A DNA stretch of 5,203 nucleotides from Prevotellaceae bacterium (GCA_031255055.1 JAIRTG010000123.1:1-5203); one strand, 5' to 3'; shown: positions 1-5,203, counted from the stretch's first letter. The notes: a model not told the origin generated them from the letters alone. Numbers and translations: made by a program.

Positions 1-28
1 CGTCTCTTTTTTTGATTTTTATTGAGTG

Positions 29-60
29 CAAATGTAGATTTATTTTTGTTGTTTCGCAAG
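29..60 (-). promoter_or_regulatory. Bacteroidetes-type promoter firing left, off the window
   Basis: Read on the minus strand, TACATTTG (positions 36-29) matches the Bacteroidetes -7 consensus TAnnTTTG exactly. CTTG (60-57) lies 20 bp upstream, in the place expected for the -33 element. Transcription would start near position 22 and run left, so a minus-strand gene should begin just beyond the left edge. The -33 element sits inside a small palindrome, GCAAG-GG-CTTGC (56-67), which could be a regulator site or chance. The match is seen directly; promoter activity is inferred. Confidence 0.65.
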
Positions 61-81
61 GGCTTGCAAAAAAATATAGGA

Positions 82-194
82 AATAGTGATTATTAGTGAT
101 TAATGATTAGTGTTTAGTGTTTAGTGTTTAGTGTTTAGTGTTTAGTGTTTAGTGCCGGTTCGCTATGATTAATCACTAAACACTAAATACTATT
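82..194. repeat. TTTAGTG tandem array with inverted partner
   Basis: Six perfect copies of the 7-mer TTTAGTG run head to tail from 113 to 154. They are preceded by degenerate units (AATAGTG, ATTAGTG, from 82 to 112). After a short spacer the same unit returns in inverted orientation, CACTAAA twice at 174-187, flanked by GATTAATCA. The whole block could therefore fold as a long imperfect hairpin. The repeat number suggests slippage-prone, strain-variable DNA. It lies between two divergent promoters and contains no credible ORF. Confidence 0.9.
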
Positions 195-208
195 AAGGTT
201 GAATCACT

Positions 209-229
209 CTTCATTCTTCATTCTTCACT
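209..229. repeat. Short CTTCATT tandem repeat
   Basis: CTTCATT occurs at 209-215 and 216-222 and is followed by the variant CTTCACT at 223-229. It is a second, unrelated 7-bp tandem unit within 60 bp of the TTTAGTG array. Function is unknown; it may form part of the same intergenic repeat element as the hairpins that follow. Confidence 0.7.
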
Positions 230-243
230 GTCTTACGGGGCGT

Positions 244-318
244 TGCGGGGCAGCGCCCCGCAGAGGGGGTAGCGGAAGACCGCCAACGGCGGGCTGAAGC
301 GAGGGGGAGACTTCCCCC
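244..318. repeat. Cluster of three GC-rich hairpins (REP-like)
   Basis: Three perfect stem-loops follow each other. The first is TGCGGGGC-AGC-GCCCCGCA at 244-262, with an 8-bp stem. The second is CCGCC-AAC-GGCGG at 280-292. The third is GGGGGA-GACT-TCCCCC at 303-318. The block is strikingly GC-rich within AT-rich flanks and has no coding frame of note. This layout resembles REP/BIME-type intergenic elements or a non-autonomous mobile unit. No tail of Ts follows any stem, so they do not look like ordinary terminators. Element status is an inference. Confidence 0.6.
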
Positions 319-666
319 ACCTAAATCTCTTTCTCTTTCTTCTCGTTTTTCATTCCTTATTTTTGCTATTGTCTTTCATTTGTTAAATTTTCTGCACCAA
401 AACGGCAAAAAAATTGCCTGATGTAAAAAATATTGTTACATTCGCCGTGCTTTTAGAACAAAAATAGAGTGCTGAGAGAAAATGACGGAAATGTGTACGA
501 ATAAATTAAAATATTGAAAAAAACAGTGTGAAATCGTTGGCTGTATGGTTCCACAATATGCACAGAAAGGTATAGGGATGGTTGCAGGAATGTGCAAAAT
601 GGCAGTGATGAACGACCGAATATTTGAAATAAACTTGATTGTAAAATACTTAGAATTTAAAAAACA
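319..666. other. Intergenic leader upstream of the lipoprotein gene
   Basis: The first hundred bases are pyrimidine-rich (repeated CTCTTT and TTTTT tracts), and the remainder is ordinary AT-rich DNA. No RNA gene was recognised. A promoter candidate lies at 413-444, which would give an untranslated leader of roughly 215 nt. One small open frame, ATG 545 to TGA 670 (41 codons), overlaps the lipoprotein start as ATGA but has no recognisable product. Confidence 0.5.
413..444 (+). promoter_or_regulatory. Candidate promoter for the lipoprotein gene
   Basis: TACATTCG (437-444) differs from the Bacteroidetes -7 consensus TAnnTTTG at one position. ATTG (413-416) stands 20 bp upstream as a possible -33 element. 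It is the best match I found between the hairpin cluster and the gene. A weaker one-mismatch alternative, AATATTTG at 619-626, is closer to the ATG but lacks a -33 partner. Confidence 0.35.
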
Positions 667-1863
667 ATGAACAAAACAGTTTTTCTTATTGCCGCGACAG
701 GCATGGCGACTCTTTTCGTATCTTGCAGTAAGCAAGTGATATTGAATGTGTCAACCGAGACTATTAATGTGGGCGCTAATCCGACAACAGAGACTTTTGA
801 GATTATGTCCGATGCAATGTGGGATATTGTTGTGATCGAACCTTGGCTGACGGTAAGCCCCTTGCAGGGTGAAGGTACGGATGTTATTACGGTGGATATA
901 GATGAAAATGTAACGGAAGAGGCGCGTTCGGCGATAATCGGAATTTCCGCCGGAGATAATATTATAACAAAGGATGTTATCGTTCACCAGGAGGAAAGGC
1001 TGAACCTTCCTGAAAAAGCAACTATATCGGGAAAAAATTCAAATTGTCCGGAAGGAGGAGCACTCAATATTGTACTGACCGCTGAGGCCGATAACGCAAG
1101 TTCTTTTGTATGGTATCACGGCCTGAATGTTATTCCCGAAGCTACCGGTGCGACGTATGTGGCTACCGCTCAGGGTGACTACTATGTTGCGGGTGTAAAT
1201 GAAGACGGGGAAGGTGAAAAAAGCGACCCGAAATCGTTGTTTTTCTATGAAGATTGCGGAGTTTTCGTCGATGAATTGGTGGGTACATGGTCGGTGGTAG
1301 AAGGTATTTATGCAAGTGAGGATAGTTGGGAGTATCCCAAGTTTAGTAGCATCCTGATAACAAAAATAGATGCGGGTACAATTTCTATTTCGGGAATATG
1401 GTCGCAAATGTTTAGTATGTGGAATGGTTTCTCTATCACTGCAACCGTAAACCTGCCTGATGAAACAATCACGGTTACCGGAACAAAAATTGCCGATGGA
1501 CTCCTTGAAAGTGGCTTGGATACTTATTTTGTTCCGAAAGTTGCGGAAAAAGGCGTTAACGTTACTACATTGACGCAAACATATCCGGTGAAAAGAGTTA
1601 ATGGCACATTGGTAATCACTCCTCTCGAAGATTATGACGATCCGAATAAAAATTTAAGTTTTGCGATAGCGAGTACCAATGCAGGCTCTACCGATAATGG
1701 AGGCTGGGTCTATCTGGCCTATCGCACTGAATGGACAAAAAAAGTCGACAAGTCGAACACAATACCAACATTTGTAGACCAAAGACCGAGTACAAAAACG
1801 GTATCACACGGAAATGTGTCTTTATATAAGGCAAAAGATGCAGCAAAGGTAAAAATGAGGTGA
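667..1863 (+). CDS. Secreted lipoprotein with BACON-like and Ig-like domains
   Basis: The product is a 398-aa protein of unknown specific role, exported and lipid-anchored. The N-terminus has a lysine, a hydrophobic core and the lipobox F-V-S-C with Cys20 as the acylation site. Because SK rather than acidic residues follows the Cys, surface exposure is not assured. Residues ~25-110 look like a BACON domain: MWDIVVIEPWLTVSP, a GEG turn, a VTVD-like strand, R-S-A-I-I-G-I-S and a closing V-x-V-H-Q. Residues ~111-196 resemble an Ig-like repeat (FVWYHG, ATGATYVATAQGDYYVAGVN). Residues ~199-398 start with LVGTW, reminiscent of lipocalin-type domains, but I cannot assign them. BACON domains often accompany glycan- or mucin-binding proteins, so a ligand-binding surface role is inferred. 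No SusC/D or glycosidase partner is present. The start is fixed by the signal peptide; the leader is A-rich with no strong RBS. The gene is monocistronic, ending at a terminator. Confidence 0.85.
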   Translation: MNKTVFLIAATGMATLFVSCSKQVILNVSTETINVGANPTTETFEIMSDAMWDIVVIEPWLTVSPLQGEGTDVITVDIDENVTEEARSAIIGISAGDNIITKDVIVHQEERLNLPEKATISGKNSNCPEGGALNIVLTAEADNASSFVWYHGLNVIPEATGATYVATAQGDYYVAGVNEDGEGEKSDPKSLFFYEDCGVFVDELVGTWSVVEGIYASEDSWEYPKFSSILITKIDAGTISISGIWSQMFSMWNGFSITATVNLPDETITVTGTKIADGLLESGLDTYFVPKVAEKGVNVTTLTQTYPVKRVNGTLVITPLEDYDDPNKNLSFAIASTNAGSTDNGGWVYLAYRTEWTKKVDKSNTIPTFVDQRPSTKTVSHGNVSLYKAKDAAKVKMR

Positions 1864-1889
1864 TACGGATTTTTCATCGCGGAAATTGT

Positions 1890-1926
1890 AAAGAGAGTTG
1901 CGGAATGTATGTAGCTCTCTTTTTTT
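1890..1926 (+). terminator. Intrinsic terminator of the lipoprotein gene
   Basis: An 8-bp stem (AAAGAGAG at 1890-1897 with CTCTCTTT at 1915-1922), extended inward by wobble pairs, is followed by a run of Ts up to 1926. It lies 27 bp after the lipoprotein stop codon, so it most likely ends that transcript and insulates it from the integrase module. Confidence 0.8.
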
Positions 1927-2236
1927 ATGGTCGATATATCCGCAGTAATGTTGATATTTGTTTTTGTAATGCCGTATATGAATTATATATATGTCATATA
2001 CTAAAAAAAGACGAGCATTGCTGCCCGCCTTACATGTTTTCACAACGGAATAATCCTTATTGTGATTTGCTCTCAAAAACACACCTCTAAAAATCCCGAA
2101 AACAAAAGAAATCAAAAACAAATAATCAACTATATATCAGTAATATAAGATTTTAGCAAAATCATTATCTTGCTCTTTTTTTCTCTTGTTTGTGCATTTT
2201 TTCGCCAAAACCGTTTCTTGTGTCGTTTCTTTTTCG
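1927..2236. other. AT-rich spacer with two dyads ahead of the integrase
   Basis: No gene is supported here. Two dyads stand out. GTATATGA (1974-1981) and TCATATAC (1994-2001) form a perfect 8-bp inverted repeat around an AT-rich 12-nt loop. AGACGAGCA-TTGC-TGCCCGCCT (2009-2030) is a hairpin in which seven of nine pairs fit, the two misfits both being A opposite C. A run of As precedes it, but no T-run follows directly, so it looks like a decayed terminator. The spacer is a reasonable place for an element end or recombinase arm sites, but I found no matching direct repeat elsewhere in the window. Confidence 0.45.
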
Positions 2237-2244
2237 TACCTTTG
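2214..2244 (+). promoter_or_regulatory. Integrase promoter, which decides its start codon
   Basis: TACCTTTG (2237-2244) is a perfect TAnnTTTG -7 element. TTTC/TTG (2214-2220) lies at roughly the -33 position. The transcript would start about 10 bp before the ATG at 2263. This makes the longer reading from 2170 unlikely, since its first codons would lie upstream of the promoter. Confidence 0.65.
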
Positions 2245-2262
2245 CAGTGTAAGAAAATAGAT

Positions 2263-3333
2263 ATGAAAAGTACTGTAAAACTTCGAGTTAAGAAACTTGC
2301 TGATGGAAACGGCAGTTACTATTTAGATTGGTTTCAGGGTGGCAAACGCCATTATGAATATCTGAAACTTTATACTGTATTGTCCGACCGCCCCACCAAA
2401 GCCGAGCGGGAGGCAAACCGCGAAAGTTTGAAATTGGCACAGCAAATCCGCAATCAGCGCGAAAATCAACTAATCGCCGAGCCACAGGGCATAACACCCG
2501 CGCACAAGCGCAAACAGTCCGTAATCGCCTATTTGGAGGCGAACAGCACCACCAAAGGCGGCGAAATGATGACCGAGCATTTCCGCAAATTTTTAGGCGG
2601 GCGCGATTTCCAAATTCAAAACCTGACCAAAGAACATTTGCAGGATTTTTCGGAATATCTCACGAAAAACCTCAACGGTAACACCGCCAACGCTTATTTT
2701 TCAAAATTGCGCACGACAATCAAAAGAGCAATCGCCGAAAAGATTGTCCCCGCCGATTTGCTGCTTGATGTGGAAGCCCCGAAAAAACAGGAAACGCTTG
2801 TCGATTACCTCACAACCGACGAAATTTCACGCATTGCACAAAGCGACCTCAACCCGAAAGTTAAGCGCGTTTTCCTGTTTTCCTGCTTTTGCGGTATGCG
2901 TTATTCCGACATTAAAAACCTCACTTGGAACAATATAACGCCCGATTTCAAACTGCAATTCTCGCAGCAGAAAACCCAAACAAGCAAAGGTAAACAGACG
3001 AGCGTAACATTGCTGCCAATGAATCCGCAGGCAATCGCCCTGCTCGGCGAGCGACAAGCCGATGAAATGAAAGTGTTCGATGTGCCGTTGCAACAAACCT
3101 GCGACAAAGCGTTGAAAGGCATTGCCGCCAAGTTAGGCATAAAAACAACCCTGCATTTCCACATTGCCCGCCACTCTTTCGGCGTTATCCTTTTGGAAAA
3201 CGATGTTGATATTTACAAGGTTAGCAAGTTGTTGGGGCATAAATCCGTACAAACTACTATCAAGCATTACGCCAACATTACAGACAAGGGCGCACGCGAG
3301 GCGATAGATTGTTTCCCCGAAATAAAAATATAG
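2263..3333 (+). CDS. Tyrosine recombinase / integrase
   Basis: A 356-aa site-specific recombinase of the Bacteroidetes mobile-element type. It cuts and rejoins DNA at attachment sites through a covalent tyrosine intermediate, without high-energy cofactors. The N-terminal ~80 residues are probably the arm-type DNA-binding domain (YYLDWFQGGKRHYEYLKLY). Residues ~86-166 form the SAM-like core-binding domain. Residues ~183-345 are the catalytic domain, opening with LTTDEISRIA. All catalytic positions are visible: Arg213 in CGMRYSD, Lys237 in QQKTQT, His300 and Arg303 in H-I-A-R-H, His326 in LGHKS, and nucleophile Tyr336 in IKHYANI. Length and motifs are complete, so the enzyme looks functional. 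The ATG at 2263 is chosen because a perfect promoter lies just upstream. The next gene follows after 6 bp, suggesting co-transcription. Which element it moves is not determinable here. Confidence 0.95.
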   Translation: MKSTVKLRVKKLADGNGSYYLDWFQGGKRHYEYLKLYTVLSDRPTKAEREANRESLKLAQQIRNQRENQLIAEPQGITPAHKRKQSVIAYLEANSTTKGGEMMTEHFRKFLGGRDFQIQNLTKEHLQDFSEYLTKNLNGNTANAYFSKLRTTIKRAIAEKIVPADLLLDVEAPKKQETLVDYLTTDEISRIAQSDLNPKVKRVFLFSCFCGMRYSDIKNLTWNNITPDFKLQFSQQKTQTSKGKQTSVTLLPMNPQAIALLGERQADEMKVFDVPLQQTCDKALKGIAAKLGIKTTLHFHIARHSFGVILLENDVDIYKVSKLLGHKSVQTTIKHYANITDKGAREAIDCFPEIKI

Positions 3334-3339
3334 TTGATT

Positions 3340-3942
3340 ATGAACAATATACAGAAAATTATGTTTGGCGAACTTCGCCCTTGGCTCGAAGAAAATAACA
3401 GAGCCAACGAGTATTACAAACCGCTCACACGCGGTTTAGATGCCGTTCAAACAGCGTTTAATCCGCATTACGAATTAAACTTTATCCGTCATTTCTCGGA
3501 CAAAACGCAGTATTACAAGAAACTAATCGACAACGATTTAGCGTGTTATTGCAATATGCTGTTTTCGGAAACCGAAAACGCGAGCAGTAACTTGATTGTC
3601 TACAAAATAGACAAGTCAAAAAAACTGCTGCACTCAAAAATCAAAGAAATTGCGACTATTTTAAGCACTCAAAATTTTGCTCTTTCTTACATAAATTCGC
3701 AGAATGCTGATTTTTCGATTGACAGGCAATTCAAAGAATCCACTTACATTATCTTTTATTTGCTTTCGGCTCTGATAAAGTGCTGTTTGGAAATCCAACA
3801 CCATTTTCGCAATGCAATCCACGAGGACAATTTAATGGAAATACCGGACTTTTACACGCAACTTTTGCAACGGCAAGCCCCCGACAATTCCTTTATCAAA
3901 GAGATTAGAATACTCGAAATAGTGAGCGTTCCCGAAGAATAA
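3340..3942 (+). CDS. Unrecognised integrase-linked protein, likely C-terminally truncated
   Basis: A 200-aa protein I do not recognise. It starts 6 bp after the integrase stop, so the two probably share a transcript. The ATG at 3340 is preferred over TTG at 3334. It appears soluble and mostly helical: ELRPWLEENNRANEYYKPLTRG near the start, a lysine-rich middle (KIDKSKKLLHSKIKEI), and one strongly hydrophobic helix around residues 136-150 (YIIFYLLSALIKCC), too interrupted to be a firm membrane segment. No signal peptide and no enzymatic motif are visible. After the TAA at 3940 the same frame stays open apart from one more TAA (3955-3957) and reads a distinct, apparently conserved block. The full protein may therefore once have been ~300 aa, with the stops falling in a proline/glutamate-rich linker (VSVPEE, then PKRT). 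A role in the mobile element is inferred from position only. Confidence 0.7.
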   Translation: MNNIQKIMFGELRPWLEENNRANEYYKPLTRGLDAVQTAFNPHYELNFIRHFSDKTQYYKKLIDNDLACYCNMLFSETENASSNLIVYKIDKSKKLLHSKIKEIATILSTQNFALSYINSQNADFSIDRQFKESTYIIFYLLSALIKCCLEIQHHFRNAIHEDNLMEIPDFYTQLLQRQAPDNSFIKEIRILEIVSVPEE

Positions 3943-3957
3943 CCCAAAAGAACGTAA

Positions 3958-4190
3958 AATAAAACCGCTGTACTTGTTTTTACATACAAGCACAGGGATA
4001 AACGATACGATGATGTTACGGATTTGTTCAACTCACTGAAAAAGAACAACCGCATTGCACAGGATACAAGCATTACCGACTTCAAACACACTTTTTCAGG
4101 CGTTACGGTCGAAAATCCTGTTCGTTGGACAGGTGCAAAAAGTGGTACCTGTTGCGCAACCTGTTTACAGTTTCTCAACAATATTTCTCA
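3958..4190 (+). pseudogene. Detached C-terminal segment of the upstream gene
   Basis: In the same frame as the 3340 gene, the codons after the second stop read KTAVLVFTYKHRDKRYDDV, then DLFNSLKKNN, a FSGVTVENPVRWTGAKS block, and end near 4242. No in-frame ATG precedes it. From general familiarity, this pattern (L-x2-L then F-x-G, then P-V-x-W-T-G, then an aromatic-rich helix) recurs at the C-terminus of Bacteroidetes proteins encoded beside integrases. The expected aromatic helix appears one frame over, as WYLLRNLFTVSQQ from about 4143, which indicates an indel near 4141-4150. The best reading is that this is the broken tail of the upstream gene, now cut by two stops and a frameshift. The family match is from memory and unnamed. 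Confidence 0.55.
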
Positions 4191-4205
4191 TTGGCCATTC
4201 TATTT

Positions 4206-4800
4206 TTATCGTCTGCCGAAACGAACAGTAGCAGTGCAGTAAAAATCCGTAAAAGTTGCCCGAAAGACCCTGTTTTCATGCCGATAACGGAAACTAACAC
4301 AGTCGATATGGCCGACATCGCTTTTTTCCTGACTGCTAACGTAACAATCTTCCTGCTGAATGCAGGTAAATCCTTCCCGTTCAGGATTGTATCTTCCATA
4401 TACCGGGATATAAGCTGTTATATCTTGTTTTTCCAGATAACCCAGCGATTCGCCGCTACTGTAACCCGTGTCGGCCGGTACCTCTTTTACGCTTATCCAC
4501 TGATGCAGAAAGATTCTCTATCGTCTGCCCCACAATAGCGGAGGTGGACCGGGAATCGCGCTTGTCGGCATAATCTGCCACCGCACCGCAGATAACATGT
4601 GAGTCCGTATCCACCGCTTATCTGCCCCAGGTAATTCAACTGAGACACTTTTCCACGTTTTTTGCGATACACGGGTATCCGGATCGGTCGTGCTGCGACA
4701 GGTGTCGTTCATGCCCGTTTTTCCCGGACGCTCTCGCCTGACTTTCTCTCTGTGGATATTCTCTTCACCGGTATTTTCTTCGCCGCTTGAAAGTTCCTTA
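4206..4800 (-). pseudogene. IS1182-family transposase fragment, frameshifted
   Basis: Read on the minus strand, this is the internal part of an IS1182-type transposase broken into at least four frames. In order: STTDPDTRVSQK (around 4690-4664); then RGKVSQLNYLGQIS after a shift in the T6 run at 4658-4663; then VDTDSHVICGAVADYADKR, reached by one extra base near 4614, continuing to IVGQTIENLS; then VKEVPADTGYSSGE after a shift near 4490-4520, followed by ITAYIPVYGRYNPEREGFTC and EDCYV. These blocks match the conserved order TDPDxRxS / GKxxQLNYLxQxSVDT / ADxADKRDS / ADTGYSSGE / YIPxxxxYxxxREGFTY of the family. The N-terminal part, the C-terminal part and both ends of the element appear to be missing or unrecognisable. 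It cannot encode an active transposase. It lies antisense to the broken gene on its left and abuts an IS982 fragment on its right. Confidence 0.8.
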
Positions 4801-4801
4801 T

Positions 4802-5092
4802 AACCTGAGTTTTGGATGAGAAAAGTTGCAAATATGCTATATTTTTTGTATCTTTTCGGCTGAAAATCAACCAAATAGATATAAAAATATATGCATACTC
4901 ACAACCGAAAAAATTACCGAAATTTTCTGCATTGTCGACGATTTCTGCAAGAATTTTCAATCGGAGATGGAAAAACTTCAAAAACTACCCGAACACGACA
5001 GAAAACACAGGAATCGTTCATGCGAGATGTCCGAGAGTGAAATAATCACAATTTTGCTGCTTTTTCACAGAGGACACTTCAAAAATTTTTAT
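4802..5092 (+). mobile_element. Left end of an IS982-type insertion sequence (remnant)
   Basis: This segment runs from about ACCTGAGTTTTGGAT (4803-4817), a plausible terminal inverted repeat, through a promoter and the first part of an IS982-like transposase gene. It breaks off after codon TAT at 5090-5092. The right half and right terminal repeat are absent, so the left boundary cannot be verified by pairing. It begins where IS1182 homology stops, suggesting insertion next to or into that older element. Confidence 0.5.
4826..4856 (+). promoter_or_regulatory. Candidate promoter of the IS982 transposase
   Basis: TATCTTTT (4849-4856) is one base from TAnnTTTG. TTG (4826-4828) sits 20 bp upstream as the -33 element. 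The former start codon at 4891 lies 34 bp further on, a normal distance. Confidence 0.4.
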
Positions 5093-5116
5093 TGGTGTCC
5101 GGTAAATTTTTCTTGA
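4891..5116 (+). pseudogene. IS982-family transposase, N-terminal stub
   Basis: The reading TTEKITEIFCIVDDFCKNFQ, then a lysine- and arginine-rich stretch (DRKHRNRS), then MSESEIITILLLFHRGHFKN matches the N-terminus of IS982-family transposases (ITEIFCxxDDFCK ... SxSEIxTILxLFH). Homology stops after FKNFY at 5092, and a chance tail of seven codons runs to TGA at 5114-5116. This is about 67 residues of a protein usually near 300. The frame has no ATG: ATG 4891 would read M-H-T and then needs one base fewer before ACA at 4901 to enter the conserved frame, so a single-base insertion at the start is likely. It is therefore inactive through both truncation and frameshift. Confidence 0.8.
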
Positions 5117-5128
5117 ATCTAAAAAATC

Positions 5129-5166
5129 AGGGCTGATTCTTCAAATATGAATCAGCCCTTTTGTTT
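5129..5166. terminator. Strong intrinsic terminator, possibly bidirectional
   Basis: AGGGCTGATTC (5129-5139) and GAATCAGCCCT (5149-5159) form a perfect 11-bp stem with a 9-nt loop, followed by TTTTGTTTT-type Ts on the plus strand. A run of six As at 5121-5126 gives a T-run on the minus strand, so it could act both ways. No intact gene now ends beside it. It may have ended a gene destroyed by the insertions, or it may serve a minus-strand gene. Confidence 0.85.
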
Positions 5167-5196
5167 TACTTTGTAGTTAGTACACAAACAAAGTAA
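5166..5196. promoter_or_regulatory. 31-bp dyad ahead of a gene starting at the right edge
   Basis: TTACTTTGT (5166-5174) and ACAAAGTAA (5188-5196) are a perfect 9-bp inverted repeat around a 13-nt spacer. The left arm contains TACTTTG, which resembles a Bacteroidetes -7 element. An ATG lies at 5200-5202, the final bases of the window. A dyad overlapping a promoter element just before a start codon suggests a repressor site. The gene itself is outside the window, so neither its start nor its identity can be confirmed. Confidence 0.45.
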
Positions 5197-5203
5197 GTTA
5201 TGA

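Noticed and set aside
113..154. Tandem repeat as a CRISPR array
   Set aside because: The units are 7 bp and directly adjacent with no spacers, so this is a simple tandem repeat.
436..735. 99-codon minus-strand open frame over the lipoprotein leader
   Set aside because: It has no family resemblance and overlaps the signal-peptide codons and the promoter region of the lipoprotein gene.
1039..1578. 179-codon minus-strand open frame
   Set aside because: It lies entirely opposite the lipoprotein gene, whose signal peptide and domains are clear. The translation shows no motif and has the composition of an antisense shadow.
2031..2160. Attachment-site direct repeat upstream of the integrase
   Set aside because: I scanned by eye for a matching copy near 3943-4200 and 5093-5203 and found none longer than chance. 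No tRNA gene end is visible either.
2170..2262. N-terminal extension of the integrase from a non-ATG codon at 2170
   Set aside because: The extra 31 residues are a phenylalanine-rich low-quality stretch, and a perfect promoter -7 element lies inside it at 2237-2244. The ATG at 2263 gives a normal family length.
3852..4181. 109-codon minus-strand open frame across the end of the integrase-linked gene
   Set aside because: Its translation has no recognisable motif, and it is antisense to codons that carry the apparently conserved KHRDKRYDDV block.
4125..4538. 137-codon plus-strand open frame
   Set aside because: Only its first ~20 codons (WYLLRNLFTV) look like the frameshifted tail of the upstream gene. 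The rest is antisense to the IS1182 fragment, whose conserved blocks are unmistakable.

Overview
The window looks like a stretch of a Bacteroidales (Bacteroidota) chromosome. The evidence is the house-keeping promoter style (TAnnTTTG -7 elements with a -33 TTG, seen at 29-60 on the minus strand and at 2237-2244), A-rich leaders instead of strong Shine-Dalgarno sites, a lipoprotein with a BACON-type domain, and fragments of IS1182- and IS982-type transposases similar to those of gut Bacteroidetes. The genus cannot be set from this sequence alone.

Layout. Positions 1-666 are a long intergenic region. It starts with a strong leftward promoter for a gene lying off the left edge. A 7-bp tandem repeat (TTTAGTG x6) with an inverted partner, a second 7-bp repeat and three consecutive GC-rich hairpins follow, and then the leader of a lipoprotein gene. 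The lipoprotein (667-1863) is a three-part secreted surface protein (BACON-like, Ig-like, then an unassigned domain beginning LVGTW) and closes with a good intrinsic terminator at 1890-1926. A 300-bp AT-rich spacer with two dyads separates it from a two-gene mobile-element module. That module is a complete tyrosine recombinase (2263-3333) followed 6 bp later by an unrecognised 200-aa protein (3340-3942).

From 3943 to about 5116 the window is a graveyard. The second gene's frame continues past two stop codons into an apparently conserved C-terminal segment that then frameshifts. Next come an antisense, multiply frameshifted internal piece of an IS1182-family transposase and the promoter plus first ~67 codons of an IS982-family transposase, cut off abruptly near 5092. 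The right edge holds a perfect 11-bp terminator hairpin and a 31-bp dyad just before an ATG at the last bases, probably the control region of the next gene.

Interpretation. The integrase is intact by motif, but its cargo side has been eroded by insertion and deletion, so the region reads as the integrase end of a decaying integrative element next to a resident lipoprotein gene. I could not identify a pair of attachment sites. The least explained parts are the integrase-linked protein with its detached C-terminal segment, and the dyad at the right edge. I saw nothing that amounts to a convincing new defence or metabolic system.
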